From contig NZ_CP096270.1 of the NCBI RefSeq assembly GCF_023204835.1, positions 1,984,001-2,048,000 on the forward strand: a stretch of 64,000 nt of DNA, in the 5' to 3' direction. Below are positions 42,477 to 51,910 of the stretch, in pieces. A program made the translations under genes and the position numbers. The DNA comes from Salinarchaeum laminariae (GTDB lineage: Archaea; Halobacteriota; Halobacteria; Halobacteriales; Salinarchaeaceae). Below the pieces are notes generated by a model. That model saw nothing but the letters and a program-made list of their open reading frames with translations, was not told the DNA's origin and did not search any database. The first letter of the stretch is position 1. The number at the start of each line of letters is the position of its first letter.

Positions 42477-43232
42477 ATGACGGAGGATGCTCCTGTTCTC
42501 GGCGTGTCGGCGACGGCCGAGACGCCGGACCGGGAGCAACTTGGCACAGTGATCGAGGCCGCTGGCGCCGTCCCGTGCGCCGTGGACTCCCCCGCAGAGC
42601 TCCCCGAGGATCTCGCCGCGATCGTCACCGTCGGCCCGTCGGCGCTGCGCGCGATTGCACGTCGGCAGCCGGCCGTTCCGGTGCTCCCGGTCGGTGTAGA
42701 CTGTGGACTGCCGAGCGTCCCACGCGCCGATCTCGCAGCTGCGGTCGAAGCCATCGTCGCGAACGATACCACCGAGCAGGAGGCTCCGATGCTCGAGGTC
42801 GCCGTCGACGACGAGGTGTACGCCACGGCGTTCCGCGAGGTGACGATGATCACGGCCGAGCCTGCTCGCATCTCCGAGTTCGCTATCGAGCACGAGCGGG
42901 CCGGCGCGCTCGACACGGTCCGGGCTGACGGCGTCGTGATCGCGACGCCAGCGGGAAGCTACACCTACGCCGCCGCTGGCGACGGCCCGTTGCTCGAGCC
43001 GGGTACCGGACTCGCGATCGTCCCCGTGGCGCCGTTTCGAACTGATCGAGACCGCTGGGTCGTCCCGCACGAACGGGTGTCGGTGTGCGTCCAGCGTGAC
43101 GAGGCCGACGTCACCGTCGAGGCCGACGGCGCGGTGCTCACGACAGTCGGTCGCGACGTCGAAGTGTCGCTCACTCCAGCCGGCAAACTGGGGGTACTCG
43201 TCGTCGAGGAGAGCGTTCGCGACCCTCGGTGA
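42477..43232 (+). CDS. NAD-kinase-like protein lacking GGDG
   Basis: A 251-residue relative of NAD(H) kinase. The C-terminal half matches: DGVVIATPAGSYTYAAAGDG corresponds to the substrate-binding TGSTAYA region and LAIVPVAPFRTD to the following strand. The N-terminal GGDGT motif that holds the catalytic Asp is absent; the equivalent place reads IVTVGPSALRAIAR. It probably has no kinase activity and may be a regulatory or binding paralogue. A gcatataacc box lies ~27 nt before ATG. Confidence 0.75.
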   Translation: MTEDAPVLGVSATAETPDREQLGTVIEAAGAVPCAVDSPAELPEDLAAIVTVGPSALRAIARRQPAVPVLPVGVDCGLPSVPRADLAAAVEAIVANDTTEQEAPMLEVAVDDEVYATAFREVTMITAEPARISEFAIEHERAGALDTVRADGVVIATPAGSYTYAAAGDGPLLEPGTGLAIVPVAPFRTDRDRWVVPHERVSVCVQRDEADVTVEADGAVLTTVGRDVEVSLTPAGKLGVLVVEESVRDPR

Positions 43233-43343
43233 CTGTCACGAACGGCAGTTCGTCCCTGTACCTGGCCCTGTTAGCGCGGATCCTCGCATGCGCCCACCCG
43301 AGATTGGAAAGACACTAATGGGTCGCCCGTCCTTTGCTCGAAC

Positions 43344-43781
43344 ATGGATCCGACCTCGATCTTTGGGCCGCTGGATCTCCTCTATCCCCACGCGGCGTAC
43401 GTACTTCTGGCACTCGTGTTGTTCAACGCCGTGACCCGGTGGATCGGTCACCGGCGACACGTTCGACAGAACGAGGAAGATGGAGCGGAGGCAGTCGAGC
43501 GGTTCGCGCCCCACACGCTCTCGAACGTCCTCCTATTCCTCGCGGCGGTCTACTACACGACGGTTCGGCTGGAGGCGGGGGCGATCGTCCTCTTCCTCGT
43601 CGTCGGTATCATCATCACCGACTACTTCGAGTTCGAGTCGCGCCTGGCAGAGGCACGGACGGATCGCTCCCTCGAACTCCCCAAGGGTGCGCTGGCCGCC
43701 TGGGCCGTCGCAGCGATCTACATCAGCTACAAGTCGCTCCGGTTCATCGTCGACCCGCTCTGGGGCGTCATCGGCGCCTGA
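43344..43781 (+). CDS. Polytopic membrane protein, unknown
   Basis: A 145-residue protein with four hydrophobic segments (~15-32, ~58-72, ~77-93, ~117-132). A polar stretch with RRHVRQNEEDGAEAVERF separates the first and second. Codon use is normal. No family recognised; similar small membrane proteins are common in haloarchaea. ATG 43344 follows a cctttgctcg box. Confidence 0.6.
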   Translation: MDPTSIFGPLDLLYPHAAYVLLALVLFNAVTRWIGHRRHVRQNEEDGAEAVERFAPHTLSNVLLFLAAVYYTTVRLEAGAIVLFLVVGIIITDYFEFESRLAEARTDRSLELPKGALAAWAVAAIYISYKSLRFIVDPLWGVIGA

Positions 43782-43812
43782 CTACTCCGCTCTTTTCGCC
43801 CGTACTCTCCCT

Positions 43813-43828
43813 CGAATCGTTCGATTCG
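43813..43828. promoter_or_regulatory. 16-bp perfect palindrome upstream of pyrB
   Basis: cgaatcg (43813-43819), tt, cgattcg (43822-43828). It lies 32 bp after the stop of the preceding gene and 150 bp before pyrB, just after a cgctcttttcgcc T-run. A terminator or a regulatory site are both possible. Confidence 0.35.
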
Positions 43829-43977
43829 GCTGTTCTTCCGTCCGGTTAGTCCAGCTTCCTGGATTGGGGTTCGTCGTTGTGCCCTCGGTTGGATGGCCAG
43901 ACGGGCTGTGACAACTACCGCCATTCATCCGGGCCGACCCTGTGCATTCAAGGGCTCCCGGCACTCCCAATCAGCCA

Positions 43978-44919
43978 ATGCGTCACGACCACGTGCTCAC
44001 CGCCAGACAGCTCTCGCGGGGGGACGTCGAGGAGGTCCTCGACCGCGCCGCCGAGATCGCGGCGGATCCGTCGGCAGTCGCGGACCGTCACGCCGGTGCC
44101 CTGCTCGGACTCTGCTTCTTCGAGCCGAGCACGCGCACCAAGATGAGCTTCGAAGCGGCGATCAAGCGCCTCGGCGGCGACGTCGTCGACATGGGCTCCG
44201 TCGAGTCCTCGAGCGTCAAGAAGGGCGAGAGCCTCGCGGACACTATCCGGGTGATCGAGGGGTACGCCGACGCGCTCGTCCTTCGCCACCCCAGACAGGG
44301 CGCAGCCAAGATGGCCTCGGAGTTCGTCGACGTTCCGCTGCTCAACGCGGGCGACGGCGCGGGCCACCACCCGACACAGACGCTACTGGACCTCTTTACG
44401 ATCCGGGAGGCTCACGGGCTCGACGACCTCACGATCGGCATCATGGGCGATCTGAAGTACGGCCGTACGGTCCACTCTTTGGCCCACGCGCTGACGACCT
44501 TCGACGCCCGCCAACATTTCATCAGCCCCGAGAGCCTCCAGCTTCCTCGCGGCGTGCGCTACGACCTCCACGAGGCCGGCGCGCAGGTCCGGGAGCACAC
44601 CGAACTCGAGGAGGTATTGCCGTCACTCGACGTGCTATACGTCACCCGCATCCAGCGCGAGCGGTTCCCCGACGAGAACGAGTACCGACAGGTCGCCGGC
44701 GAGTACCGAATCGACTCGGAGACGCTGGAGGCAGCCGACGACGATCTCGCAGTGCTTCATCCACTGCCCCGCGTCGACGAGATCGCACCGGAGATCGACG
44801 ACACCGAGCACGCCAACTACTTTCAGCAGGCTCACAACGGCGTGCCGGTCAGGATGGCGCTGCTCGATCTGTTGCTCGAGGACGCCGACGTCGGCGCAAT
44901 TGGAGGTGACGCGCGATGA
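43978..44919 (+). CDS. pyrB: Aspartate carbamoyltransferase, catalytic chain
   Basis: A 313-residue ATCase catalytic subunit, which joins carbamoyl phosphate and aspartate in the first committed step of pyrimidine synthesis. [13 protein letters not shown] carries the STRT carbamoyl-phosphate motif; [16 protein letters not shown] and HPLPRVDEI are further active-site segments. ATG 43978 gives [19 protein letters not shown]. The stop overlaps the pyrI start by 4 bp (ATGA), so both subunits are made together. Confidence 0.97.
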   Translation: MRHDHVLTARQLSRGDVEEVLDRAAEIAADPSAVADRHAGALLGLCFFEPSTRTKMSFEAAIKRLGGDVVDMGSVESSSVKKGESLADTIRVIEGYADALVLRHPRQGAAKMASEFVDVPLLNAGDGAGHHPTQTLLDLFTIREAHGLDDLTIGIMGDLKYGRTVHSLAHALTTFDARQHFISPESLQLPRGVRYDLHEAGAQVREHTELEEVLPSLDVLYVTRIQRERFPDENEYRQVAGEYRIDSETLEAADDDLAVLHPLPRVDEIAPEIDDTEHANYFQQAHNGVPVRMALLDLLLEDADVGAIGGDAR

Positions 44920-45374
44920 GCGAGCGCGAACTCCGGATCTCCAAGATCCAGAACGGGACCGTCATCGACCACGTGCCCGGCGGCGAGTCGCTGAACGTCC
45001 TCGCAGTGCTGGGCATCGACGGTACCGGTGGCGAGACGGTCTCGATCGGGATGAACGTCGAGAGCGACGACCTCGGCCGCAAGGACGTCGTCAAGGTCGA
45101 GGACCGCGAGCTCAGCCAGGACGAAGTCGACGTCCTCAGCCTGATCGCGCCGGACGCGACGATCAACATCATCCGTGATTACGAGGTCGTCGACAAGAAA
45201 CGACTCGACCGCCCGGAGTCCGTGACGGGCGTGCTCGCCTGCCCGAACCACGACTGCATCACGGCGGGCGACGAGCCAGTCGACACGACGTTCGAGGTGC
45301 TCGACAACGGCGTTCGCTGTGTCTACTGCGAGACGATCATTCGCGAAGATATCACCGACCACATCGTTCGGTAG
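44916..45374 (+). CDS. pyrI: Aspartate carbamoyltransferase, regulatory chain
   Basis: A 152-residue ATCase regulatory subunit that binds nucleotide effectors and holds the holoenzyme together. The N-terminal allosteric domain ([19 protein letters not shown]) is followed by the zinc domain with C109, C114, C135 and C138 (CPNHDC ... CVYC), which contacts the PyrB trimers. Translationally coupled to pyrB. Confidence 0.97.
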   Translation: MSERELRISKIQNGTVIDHVPGGESLNVLAVLGIDGTGGETVSIGMNVESDDLGRKDVVKVEDRELSQDEVDVLSLIAPDATINIIRDYEVVDKKRLDRPESVTGVLACPNHDCITAGDEPVDTTFEVLDNGVRCVYCETIIREDITDHIVR

Positions 45375-45435
45375 CGAGCGCTTCGTCCGCTCAGCATCAC
45401 GAACCTATTTCCCGCTCCCGACCGCCAGTTCGTGT

Positions 45436-46080
45436 ATGTTCGTCCTCGTCAATCTGAAGGCCTACGACTGTGATCCAGTCCAGATCGCGACGGCCGCCGC
45501 GGACGTCGCCGACGACGCCGATGCCCGGATCGCCATCGCGCCACAGGCGGCCGACCTACGTGCAGTCGCGGAGACCGGCGTCGAGACCTGGGCCCAGCAC
45601 GTCAGTCCGGTCGAGCACGGCTCGAACACTGGCTCGACGCTTGCGGAGTCGGTCGCCGCAGCCGGCGCGGAGGGAACGCTCCTCAACCACTCGGAGCGTC
45701 GACTGACGCTCGCTAATCTCGACGCCGGTATCCAGGCGGCCGAACGCGCAGATCTCGACGTCGTCGCGTGTGCGAACAACCCCGAGCAGGTCGCCGCCGC
45801 GGCGGCACTCGGGCCCGACGCCGTGGCCGTCGAACCGCCGGCGCTCATCGGCACCGGAACGCCGGTCAGCCAGGCCGACCCGGACGTCGTCGAAGGCGCG
45901 GTCGCCGCTGCCGCCGACGTCGATCCCGACGTGGACGTCTACTGCGGCGCCGGAATCTCGACTGGCGACGACGTCGTCGCTGCAGGTGATCTCGGTGCAA
46001 CGGGAGTTCTGCTCGCAAGCGGCGTCGCGAAGGCCGAGGACCCCGCCGCAGCGCTCCGGAATCTGGTCGAACCGCTCTAG
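45436..46080 (+). CDS. tpiA: Triosephosphate isomerase (archaeal short type)
   Basis: A 214-residue TIM, shorter than the ~250-residue bacterial/eukaryal form as is usual for archaea, where it is tetrameric. It interconverts dihydroxyacetone phosphate and glyceraldehyde 3-phosphate. Lys8 (VNLKAY), the His in LLNHSERR and the Glu in [11 protein letters not shown] are the catalytic residues; YCGAGISTG binds phosphate. ATG 45436 gives the family N-terminus [10 protein letters not shown]. Confidence 0.95.
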   Translation: MFVLVNLKAYDCDPVQIATAAADVADDADARIAIAPQAADLRAVAETGVETWAQHVSPVEHGSNTGSTLAESVAAAGAEGTLLNHSERRLTLANLDAGIQAAERADLDVVACANNPEQVAAAAALGPDAVAVEPPALIGTGTPVSQADPDVVEGAVAAAADVDPDVDVYCGAGISTGDDVVAAGDLGATGVLLASGVAKAEDPAAALRNLVEPL

Positions 46081-46185
46081 CTCGACGCGCCGCTGGCCGA
46101 CCAGTAGCTGCGAGCGGATCGAACAATCACGTGTCTGACCACGCGATTTGGCCGGAAGAAAAACAGACTGCGCCGAGATGACTCC

Positions 46186-47241
46186 TCAGTACCCGCGTTC
46201 GATCAGGTAGTCTGCCGTCTGCTCGAGGAGCGTCCGCGCCTCGTTGTCGGGGAGGACTTCGAGATGGGACTTTCCGGAGTCGACGAGACTCTCCGCGCGC
46301 TCTCGCGCGAACTCGATGCTCCCCGCTTCCTGAAGCGTCGCCACGGCCTCGTCGATCTCGGCCTCGGTGACGGCTTCGACGGAGTCCGTCTCCACGAGGT
46401 TGGCGATGTCCACGCCCTGCTCGCGTGCGTGAAGCGTGATGAGCGTTCGCTTGTTTTCGACGAGGTCCGAGCCGCGTTGTTTCCCGAGCTTTTCGGAGGG
46501 GACGGTCAGATCGAGTACGTCGTCCTGGATCTGGAACCCCCTGCCGACGTCGAGCCCGTACTGGTAGAGCGCGTCGACGGTCTCGTCGTCGGCCCCCATC
46601 AGCACCGCCGGGAGACTCGCCGCAGCGCCGTAGAGCACCGCCGTCTTCTGCTCGATCATGTGCAGATACTCATCGACGGCAACGTCGTCGCGATCCTCGA
46701 ACTCCACGTCGAGCGCCTGGCCCTCACAGATCTCGGTGCAGGTCCGTGCGAGGACGTCGAGTGCTCGAACGCTCCGGTCGTCGGCCGCGCCGGTGCCGAG
46801 CATGATCTCGAAGGCTTTCGAGTAGAGCGTGTCGCCCGCGAGGATCGCGGTCTCGAGGTCGAACTCTTGGTGGACTGCAGGGACGCCCCGCCGGAGGTCG
46901 TCGTCGTCCATGATGTCGTCGTGGATCAGCGTGAAGGACTGGATGACCTCGACGGAGACGGCTGCGGAGAGCACGTCGATCTCGGGATACTCCGTCGATA
47001 GCGTCGGGAACTCTCGGTAGTTCTCCGAGCCCGGCTCGACGTCCGCGAGCGCCTCGGCGACGAGCAGCGAAATCGTCGGGCGGAGTCGTTTCCCGCCCGC
47101 GTCCAGCAGGTACCGCGACGCCTGGTAGAGTCGCTCGGGCTTGACGACTGGTATCTCCTCGGGAATGGCACCGTTGACGACTTCGCGTCGCTCGCGGATC
47201 GTGGCGAGCACCGCTGCCTCCCGGGCCTCCTGATCGGTCAT
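46186..47241 (-). CDS. idsA: Geranylgeranyl diphosphate synthase
   Basis: A 351-residue E-type prenyltransferase making the C20 precursor of archaeal lipids. FTLIHDDIMDDDDLRRG is the first Asp-rich motif and FQIQDDVLD the second; AGGKRLRPTISLL binds IPP. The residue five before the first motif is Phe, the bulky side chain that stops chain growth at C20 in archaeal GGPP synthases. It follows RNase J by 2 bp in a minus-strand cluster that also contains mevalonate kinase and isopentenyl phosphate kinase. Confidence 0.93.
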   Translation of the reverse strand: MTDQEAREAAVLATIRERREVVNGAIPEEIPVVKPERLYQASRYLLDAGGKRLRPTISLLVAEALADVEPGSENYREFPTLSTEYPEIDVLSAAVSVEVIQSFTLIHDDIMDDDDLRRGVPAVHQEFDLETAILAGDTLYSKAFEIMLGTGAADDRSVRALDVLARTCTEICEGQALDVEFEDRDDVAVDEYLHMIEQKTAVLYGAAASLPAVLMGADDETVDALYQYGLDVGRGFQIQDDVLDLTVPSEKLGKQRGSDLVENKRTLITLHAREQGVDIANLVETDSVEAVTEAEIDEAVATLQEAGSIEFARERAESLVDSGKSHLEVLPDNEARTLLEQTADYLIERGY

Positions 47242-47243
47242 CG

Positions 47244-48593
47244 CTACTCGACGATCTGGATGAGGTTCCCGTTGCGCGTGACGTGGAGGTCACGACCCAC
47301 CTTGTAGCCCTCGTCCTCACAGAGGTTGACGTAGTCCGAGAACCCACTCATGTCCTGGTGGGCCGGGATGACGTGCTGGGGCTGGAGTGCGTCGAGCATC
47401 TCGTAGTGGCCTTCCTTGTTCAGGTGGCCGGAAACGTGGATGTCGTCGTAGATACGAGCGCCCTGCATGCCCAGGAGCGTCTCGGCCTGGTAGCGCTGGC
47501 CCTCGTTGGTCGGCTCGGGGATGACCCGGGCGGAGAAGACGACCTTGTCGCCAGCGTCCAGCTCGTACGGCGTCTGGCCGCGGGCCATTCGGGTGAGCAT
47601 CGCGCGGGGCTCGCCCTGGTGGCCGGTGACGACGGGCAGGTAATCCTCCTTGCCCTCGTTCATGATCCGCTTGAACGTGCGGTCGACGGACTTCCGGTGG
47701 CCGAACATCCCGAGGTCCTCCGGGAAGTCGACGAAGTCGAGTCGCTCGGCGGTGCCCGAGTACTTCTCCATCGAACGGCCGAGCAGGACCGGCTGTCGGC
47801 CGATGTCTTTGGCGAACTCGACGAGCGAGCTCACGCGTGCGATGTGGGAGGAGAACGTCGTCGCGACGATCCCGCCGTCGTAATCCTCCATCGAGTAGAG
47901 CGCGTCCTTGAGGTGTCGACGAGCGACGGACTCACTGGGCGTTCGACCCTTCTTTCCGGCGTTCGTACAGTCCTCGATGTAACAGAGGACGCCGTTGTCC
48001 TCGCGACCGATCTCTCGGAACCGCTTCATGTCGATCGGGTCGCCGATGACCGGCGTGTGGTCCATGCGCTTGTCGAGCCCGTAAACGATCGACCCCTCTG
48101 GCGTGTGGAGGACGGGGTTGATCGCGTCGATGATGGAGTGGGTGACGTTGACGAACTCGAGCTCGACGCCCGAATCGCCGATGGACATCGTACCGCCAGC
48201 CTCCATCTTCACGAGGTCGTTCTCGGAGCCGAACTTCTGCTCGCTCTCGAACTCCTGCTTGACGAGCTCGATCGTGAACGGCGTCGCGACGACGGGTGCG
48301 TCGTAGCGGTGGGCCAGCTTCGAGATGGCGCCGATGTGGTCGAGGTGGCCGTGCGTCGGCACGATGGCCTGCACGTCTCCCTCGAGCTCGCTCATGACGC
48401 GATCGTCGGGGATCGCTCCCATGTCGATCAGATCGAGGCTGTGCATCCGCTCGGTCTCGACGTTGTCGTGGATCAGAACCTTCGACAGGTTCAGGCCCAT
48501 GTCGAAAACGACGACGTCGTCGCCCGCTCGCACCGCAGTCATCTGGCGGCCGACTTCCTCGTAGCCGCCGATCGTGGCAATTTCGATTTCCAT
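47244..48593 (-). CDS. rnj: Ribonuclease J
   Basis: A 449-residue archaeal RNase J of the MBL/beta-CASP group, a 5'-3' exonuclease in RNA decay and processing. THGHLDHIG provides the metal ligands; [21 protein letters not shown] and VIPAHQD are beta-CASP landmarks. ATG 48593 gives [20 protein letters not shown], the normal start; the longer open frame above it is an effect of GC richness. No TATA box stands at -27, so the mRNA must have a leader, and a strong hairpin ends 4 nt before the ATG. Confidence 0.95.
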   Translation of the reverse strand: MEIEIATIGGYEEVGRQMTAVRAGDDVVVFDMGLNLSKVLIHDNVETERMHSLDLIDMGAIPDDRVMSELEGDVQAIVPTHGHLDHIGAISKLAHRYDAPVVATPFTIELVKQEFESEQKFGSENDLVKMEAGGTMSIGDSGVELEFVNVTHSIIDAINPVLHTPEGSIVYGLDKRMDHTPVIGDPIDMKRFREIGREDNGVLCYIEDCTNAGKKGRTPSESVARRHLKDALYSMEDYDGGIVATTFSSHIARVSSLVEFAKDIGRQPVLLGRSMEKYSGTAERLDFVDFPEDLGMFGHRKSVDRTFKRIMNEGKEDYLPVVTGHQGEPRAMLTRMARGQTPYELDAGDKVVFSARVIPEPTNEGQRYQAETLLGMQGARIYDDIHVSGHLNKEGHYEMLDALQPQHVIPAHQDMSGFSDYVNLCEDEGYKVGRDLHVTRNGNLIQIVE

Positions 48594-48944
48594 AGTTGGT
48601 GTCCGAGGCGGACACCCCAGCGCGTGACGACCGGCGCCCGGCGAACACGGTCGGCTCAGCCAACCGGTCGCAGGTTCCCGACTGCGTCGAGACGTCCGCC
48701 GTCGGGCGACGTGGGCCTGCTGCCCAGCCATCGCCGTCGTGCGGCGGAGCGCCGGTCGCCCGCATCGTCCCGGGGCGACCGTTTGCTCGGTTATATCGAG
48801 CTATTCGTCCGAGCGTGATAAAGGGCGTGGGTACGCCGATCCGGGCCGTTCTGCGTCGATCGTGCTGACCACGAGACGGACGGATCCTGGTCGGATTCGC
48901 ACTGGTGGCGAGTAGCACAACGCGAGGCCGTCCAGGAAGCCTGC
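48594..48944. other. Leader/intergenic region upstream of rnj
   Basis: 351 bp without a gene. Read on the minus strand it holds TATA-like ccctttatcac (~48818-48828) and cgatataac (~48792-48800), either of which would give an rnj leader of ~170-200 nt. The rest is GC-rich with no recognised RNA. Confidence 0.45.
48598..48616 (-). promoter_or_regulatory. Stem-loop abutting the rnj start codon
   Basis: Perfect 8-bp arms ggtgtccg (48598-48605) and cggacacc (48609-48616) with a 3-nt loop. In the rnj mRNA the stem ends 4 nt before the AUG, so it could block ribosome entry or serve as a site for RNase J itself. Confidence 0.55.
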
Positions 48945-49346
48945 TCAGAGATCCAGATCGGAGTCGTGCTTCAGGTAGTTTCCGAGCCAGCCGCCCAGAG
49001 CGCCACCGCCGACGAAGTAGAGGAAACTCACGACGAGAATGAGAAGGAACACGATCGCTCCGAGGAACCCGGCAATGCCCAGACCGACCCCTCCCCTATT
49101 GAGAAAGCCGATCCCGAAGCCGACGACTCCGAGTACGCTGGAGACCACGACGGTGAGTGCCAGTAGCGGCACGTAGGCGATAAACCCGGAGTAGGCGCCC
49201 ACCCGGACACCGTCCCGACGAGAGCCGCCTTCGAGATAGGCAGCGATAGCACCACCGAGGACGGGTGCGAACGGCACGAAGTTCCCGGTGAAAAACGTGA
49301 CTGCTCCACCGACGAGCGCGTTCGCGAGCGTGTCGCCTTCGTCCAT
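48945..49346 (-). CDS. DUF5518-type membrane protein
   Basis: A 133-residue protein with about four TM segments of high Gly content. FVPFAPVLGGAIAAYLEGGSRRDGVRVGAYSGFIA matches the haloarchaeal DUF5518 pattern; function unknown. ATG 49346 fits the usual short N-terminus. It sits between isopentenyl phosphate kinase and RNase J. Confidence 0.78.
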   Translation of the reverse strand: MDEGDTLANALVGGAVTFFTGNFVPFAPVLGGAIAAYLEGGSRRDGVRVGAYSGFIAYVPLLALTVVVSSVLGVVGFGIGFLNRGGVGLGIAGFLGAIVFLLILVVSFLYFVGGGALGGWLGNYLKHDSDLDL

Positions 49347-49433
49347 GCGTCCACGCACACAGACAGATCTGTTAGGTGTTTTCCTCCCGGCGCGCAGATG
49401 GGCGGCGCGGTCACTTCGTACGGACGTGGCCAG

Positions 49434-50225
49434 TTACGGGGATCGTCCGACGGTCGTCCCCGGCTGTCCGCCACCGAGAAACGCCGGCAGATCGTCGAGT
49501 CCGAAGATCGACGCAGCGCCCTCGAGTGCGAGTAGCTCCCTGACCTTCGCTGCCATGCCGCCGCTGACGTCTGTGGCGTCGCTCCCGCCGAGGAGCGCTT
49601 CGACGTCCTCGAACGCCCCGATCGAGTCGACGACCTCGTCGGCTTGGTCGAGCACGCCGGGCACGGTCGAACAGACGCCGACCCGTTCGGCAGTGAGCGA
49701 GTCGGCGAGCGAGACGACGATCTCGTCGCCGCTCAGCACGGAGACTCCCTCTCCGGCGTGGGCGACGCCGTCACCGTGGAGCACGGGAACGAACCCTTCC
49801 GCCAGGAGCGTCTCGATCTGTCCGGCGGGCAGCGTGAGCGACCCGTCGTCGTCGCGGTTCGCTGCCGAGAGCGGGTGGACGGGAACTGCCGGCACCTCGT
49901 GATCACGGAGCCGCTGTACGACGAACCGGTTCAGCGTGGTCATCGCGCCGTGGATGGCCAGGACGGCCTCGGGATCGTGGGTACCGGCCGTCGTGGATAC
50001 GTCGTGGGCCTCAGCGTGGTGGTGACCGAAGCTGCCGCCGCCGTGGACGACCACGAGTTCGGCGGGGGCGAAGTCTGCTGCGCTCGCGTCGTCTCCTCCC
50101 GAGCGGATCGACGCGGTCACCTCGCCGATCGCCGCCGCCGCGGCGTCGAGCGCTGGCCCGTCGAGCGTCTCTGGGCGGTCTTTCTCGGTGATGACGCTTC
50201 CACCGAGCTTCAGAACCGTCGTCAC
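49434..50225 (-). CDS. ipk: Isopentenyl phosphate kinase
   Basis: A 263-residue amino-acid-kinase-family enzyme that phosphorylates isopentenyl phosphate to the diphosphate, the last step of the archaeal mevalonate route. TTVLKLGGSVITEKD (1-16) and VVHGGGSFGHHHA carry the phosphate-binding glycines and the IPK-specific His; DVSGGMAAKV is the later Lys-containing loop. GTG 50225 is the start that places the beta1 strand at the N-terminus. It follows mvk by 64 bp. Confidence 0.93.
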   Translation of the reverse strand: MTTVLKLGGSVITEKDRPETLDGPALDAAAAAIGEVTASIRSGGDDASAADFAPAELVVVHGGGSFGHHHAEAHDVSTTAGTHDPEAVLAIHGAMTTLNRFVVQRLRDHEVPAVPVHPLSAANRDDDGSLTLPAGQIETLLAEGFVPVLHGDGVAHAGEGVSVLSGDEIVVSLADSLTAERVGVCSTVPGVLDQADEVVDSIGAFEDVEALLGGSDATDVSGGMAAKVRELLALEGAASIFGLDDLPAFLGGGQPGTTVGRSP

Positions 50226-50289
50226 GGCGATCGCCTCCGCCGGAGACGATCGTGGACTGGAGCCCGTCGCGACCTCCGGTCGCTTGGGC

Positions 50290-51273
50290 TCACTCGGGAC
50301 GCACCCCGTCCTCGGCGAGTTCGGCCCGGAAGGCCTCCTCACAGCCCGGCGTGTACTCGAGTGCCGTCTCGCTCTCGTCGGTGTCGTCGAGCGCGACGAT
50401 GCAGCCACCGCCGCCGGCGCCGACGAGCTTGGCTCCTTTCGCGCCGGCGTCGCGTGCTGCCCAGACCATCGCGTCGAGCGATCGGGAGGAGACGCCCAGC
50501 GCCGAGAGCAGGCCGTGGTTCACGTCCATCAGCTCCCCGAGTTCGTCGAGGTCCCCGTCCGCGAGGACGTTTTCGCCCTCTTCGACGAGGTCGCCGATCG
50601 TCTCGACGGTGTCCGCCGCGAACTCGTACCGATCGCGGAGCTCGCGCACGCCCGAGACCAGCTTCCCCGTGTCGCCGGCACCGCCGTCGTAGCCCACCAC
50701 GAGCGGCAGATCCGGTGCGGGGATCGGCTCCCCGCCGTCACCTTCGACGCGGACCGCCCCGCCCATCGTCGAGGTGAACGTGTCCGCGCGGGAGGCCTGT
50801 CCGTCCTGTACTGAATGTTCGACCTGGTAAGCTCTGTCTGCGATCTCTTCGCGATCGAGTTCGACGCCGAGCTCTCGCGTCGCCGCGTCGATGGCCGCCA
50901 CGACGACCGCCGCCGAGGAGCCGAGTCCCGCTCCGAGGGGAATGTCGCTGTGAATCTCGACCTCGAATCCGGCGTCGGGCGCGTCCGCCGCGTCACGGGC
51001 CTGCGCGACTGCCTCGTCGACGTACCCCGTCGCGGCCTCGAGGAGGTGTTCGGGCACGTCGACGTTGGTATCCTCGCCAGCGCTCGCACCGTACTCGATC
51101 GTGAATCCGTCGAGCGTCAGGTCCTCAGAGTCCACCCTGAGGCCACCGTCGGATCGCTCCCTGACGGTCACCCGTGCCCGGCGTTCGACCGCACAGAGCA
51201 CCGCTGGCTCGCCGTAGACGACTGCGTGCTCCCCCATCACGTAGATTTTCCCGGGAGCGCTCGAGGTTGCCAT
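50290..51273 (-). CDS. mvk: Mevalonate kinase
   Basis: A 327-residue GHMP kinase phosphorylating mevalonate, committing it to isoprenoid lipids. SAPGKIYVMGEHAVVYGEPA is motif 1, PLGAGLGSSAAVVVAAI the ATP-binding glycine loop (motif 2), and AKLVGAGGGGCIVAL motif 3. It heads the minus-strand cluster mvk-ipk-DUF5518-rnj-idsA. A ctgataccc box lies ~27 nt upstream of the ATG. Confidence 0.95.
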   Translation of the reverse strand: MATSSAPGKIYVMGEHAVVYGEPAVLCAVERRARVTVRERSDGGLRVDSEDLTLDGFTIEYGASAGEDTNVDVPEHLLEAATGYVDEAVAQARDAADAPDAGFEVEIHSDIPLGAGLGSSAAVVVAAIDAATRELGVELDREEIADRAYQVEHSVQDGQASRADTFTSTMGGAVRVEGDGGEPIPAPDLPLVVGYDGGAGDTGKLVSGVRELRDRYEFAADTVETIGDLVEEGENVLADGDLDELGELMDVNHGLLSALGVSSRSLDAMVWAARDAGAKGAKLVGAGGGGCIVALDDTDESETALEYTPGCEEAFRAELAEDGVRPE

Positions 51274-51433
51274 GCGCGCTGGTTGTGAGGGCTAGGGTAT
51301 CAGGCTTTGCGATACCGGCGGCGGTCTGTCGCGGCTCTCGAGCGGGGTCGGCCACCACGGCCCGTGGGCGGTGAAGCCGTGTTTGGGCGACCGCTACCCA
51401 ACGGCCTTTGCGCTCGCGGACCAACTATCAACC

Positions 51434-51880
51434 ATGACGCTCCCGATCGACCCGACCCAGATCGAGCCCGAGGACTACGGCGAACACCAGACCACGCTCG
51501 AGATGGACCACGAGGCGGCGATCGAGTTCGTTCGCGACGTGTGCACGGACGTCGGGTTCGGCATTCCCGTCGAGTTCTCCCCCTCGGAGATGCTCAACGA
51601 GAAGGTCGACGCCGATCGCGATCCCTACTACGTCCTGGGTGCGTGCAACCCTGCCGTCGCCGACGCGGTCCTCGACGTGACTCCGAAGATGGGCGGCCTG
51701 TTTCCCTGCAATATGGTTATCTGGGAGGAAGAACCCGGTCAGCAGCGCGTTTACCACGTGTCAATCATGAAAATCGGCCGACTGCTCGGGATCGCACCCG
51801 ACGACGAGGCGATGCAGGGAATCGTCGATCAGACCGGCGAGCTCGTCGCGGAGACGTTCGAGCGCCTCGAAGCGGCCTGA
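51434..51880 (+). CDS. DUF302 domain protein
   Basis: A 148-residue DUF302 protein. FVRDVCTDVGFGIPVEFSPSEMLNEK and YYVLGACNPAVADAVLD match the domain, which occurs alone or fused to transporters and redox proteins. Cysteines occur in VCTD, GACNP and FPCN. Function unknown. ATG 51434 is chosen from the family start; it is divergent from mvk. Confidence 0.82.
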   Translation: MTLPIDPTQIEPEDYGEHQTTLEMDHEAAIEFVRDVCTDVGFGIPVEFSPSEMLNEKVDADRDPYYVLGACNPAVADAVLDVTPKMGGLFPCNMVIWEEEPGQQRVYHVSIMKIGRLLGIAPDDEAMQGIVDQTGELVAETFERLEAA

Positions 51881-51910
51881 TCGGGCCCGCTGGCGACTTG
51901 CGACCCAACC

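Noticed and set aside
48594..48731. N-terminal extension of RNase J
   Set aside because: The extension is Arg/Pro-rich, runs through a strong hairpin, and the downstream [15 protein letters not shown] start matches the family.
47283..48818. 511-codon open frame opposite RNase J
   Set aside because: Antisense shadow of rnj; begins within rnj and carries no motif.
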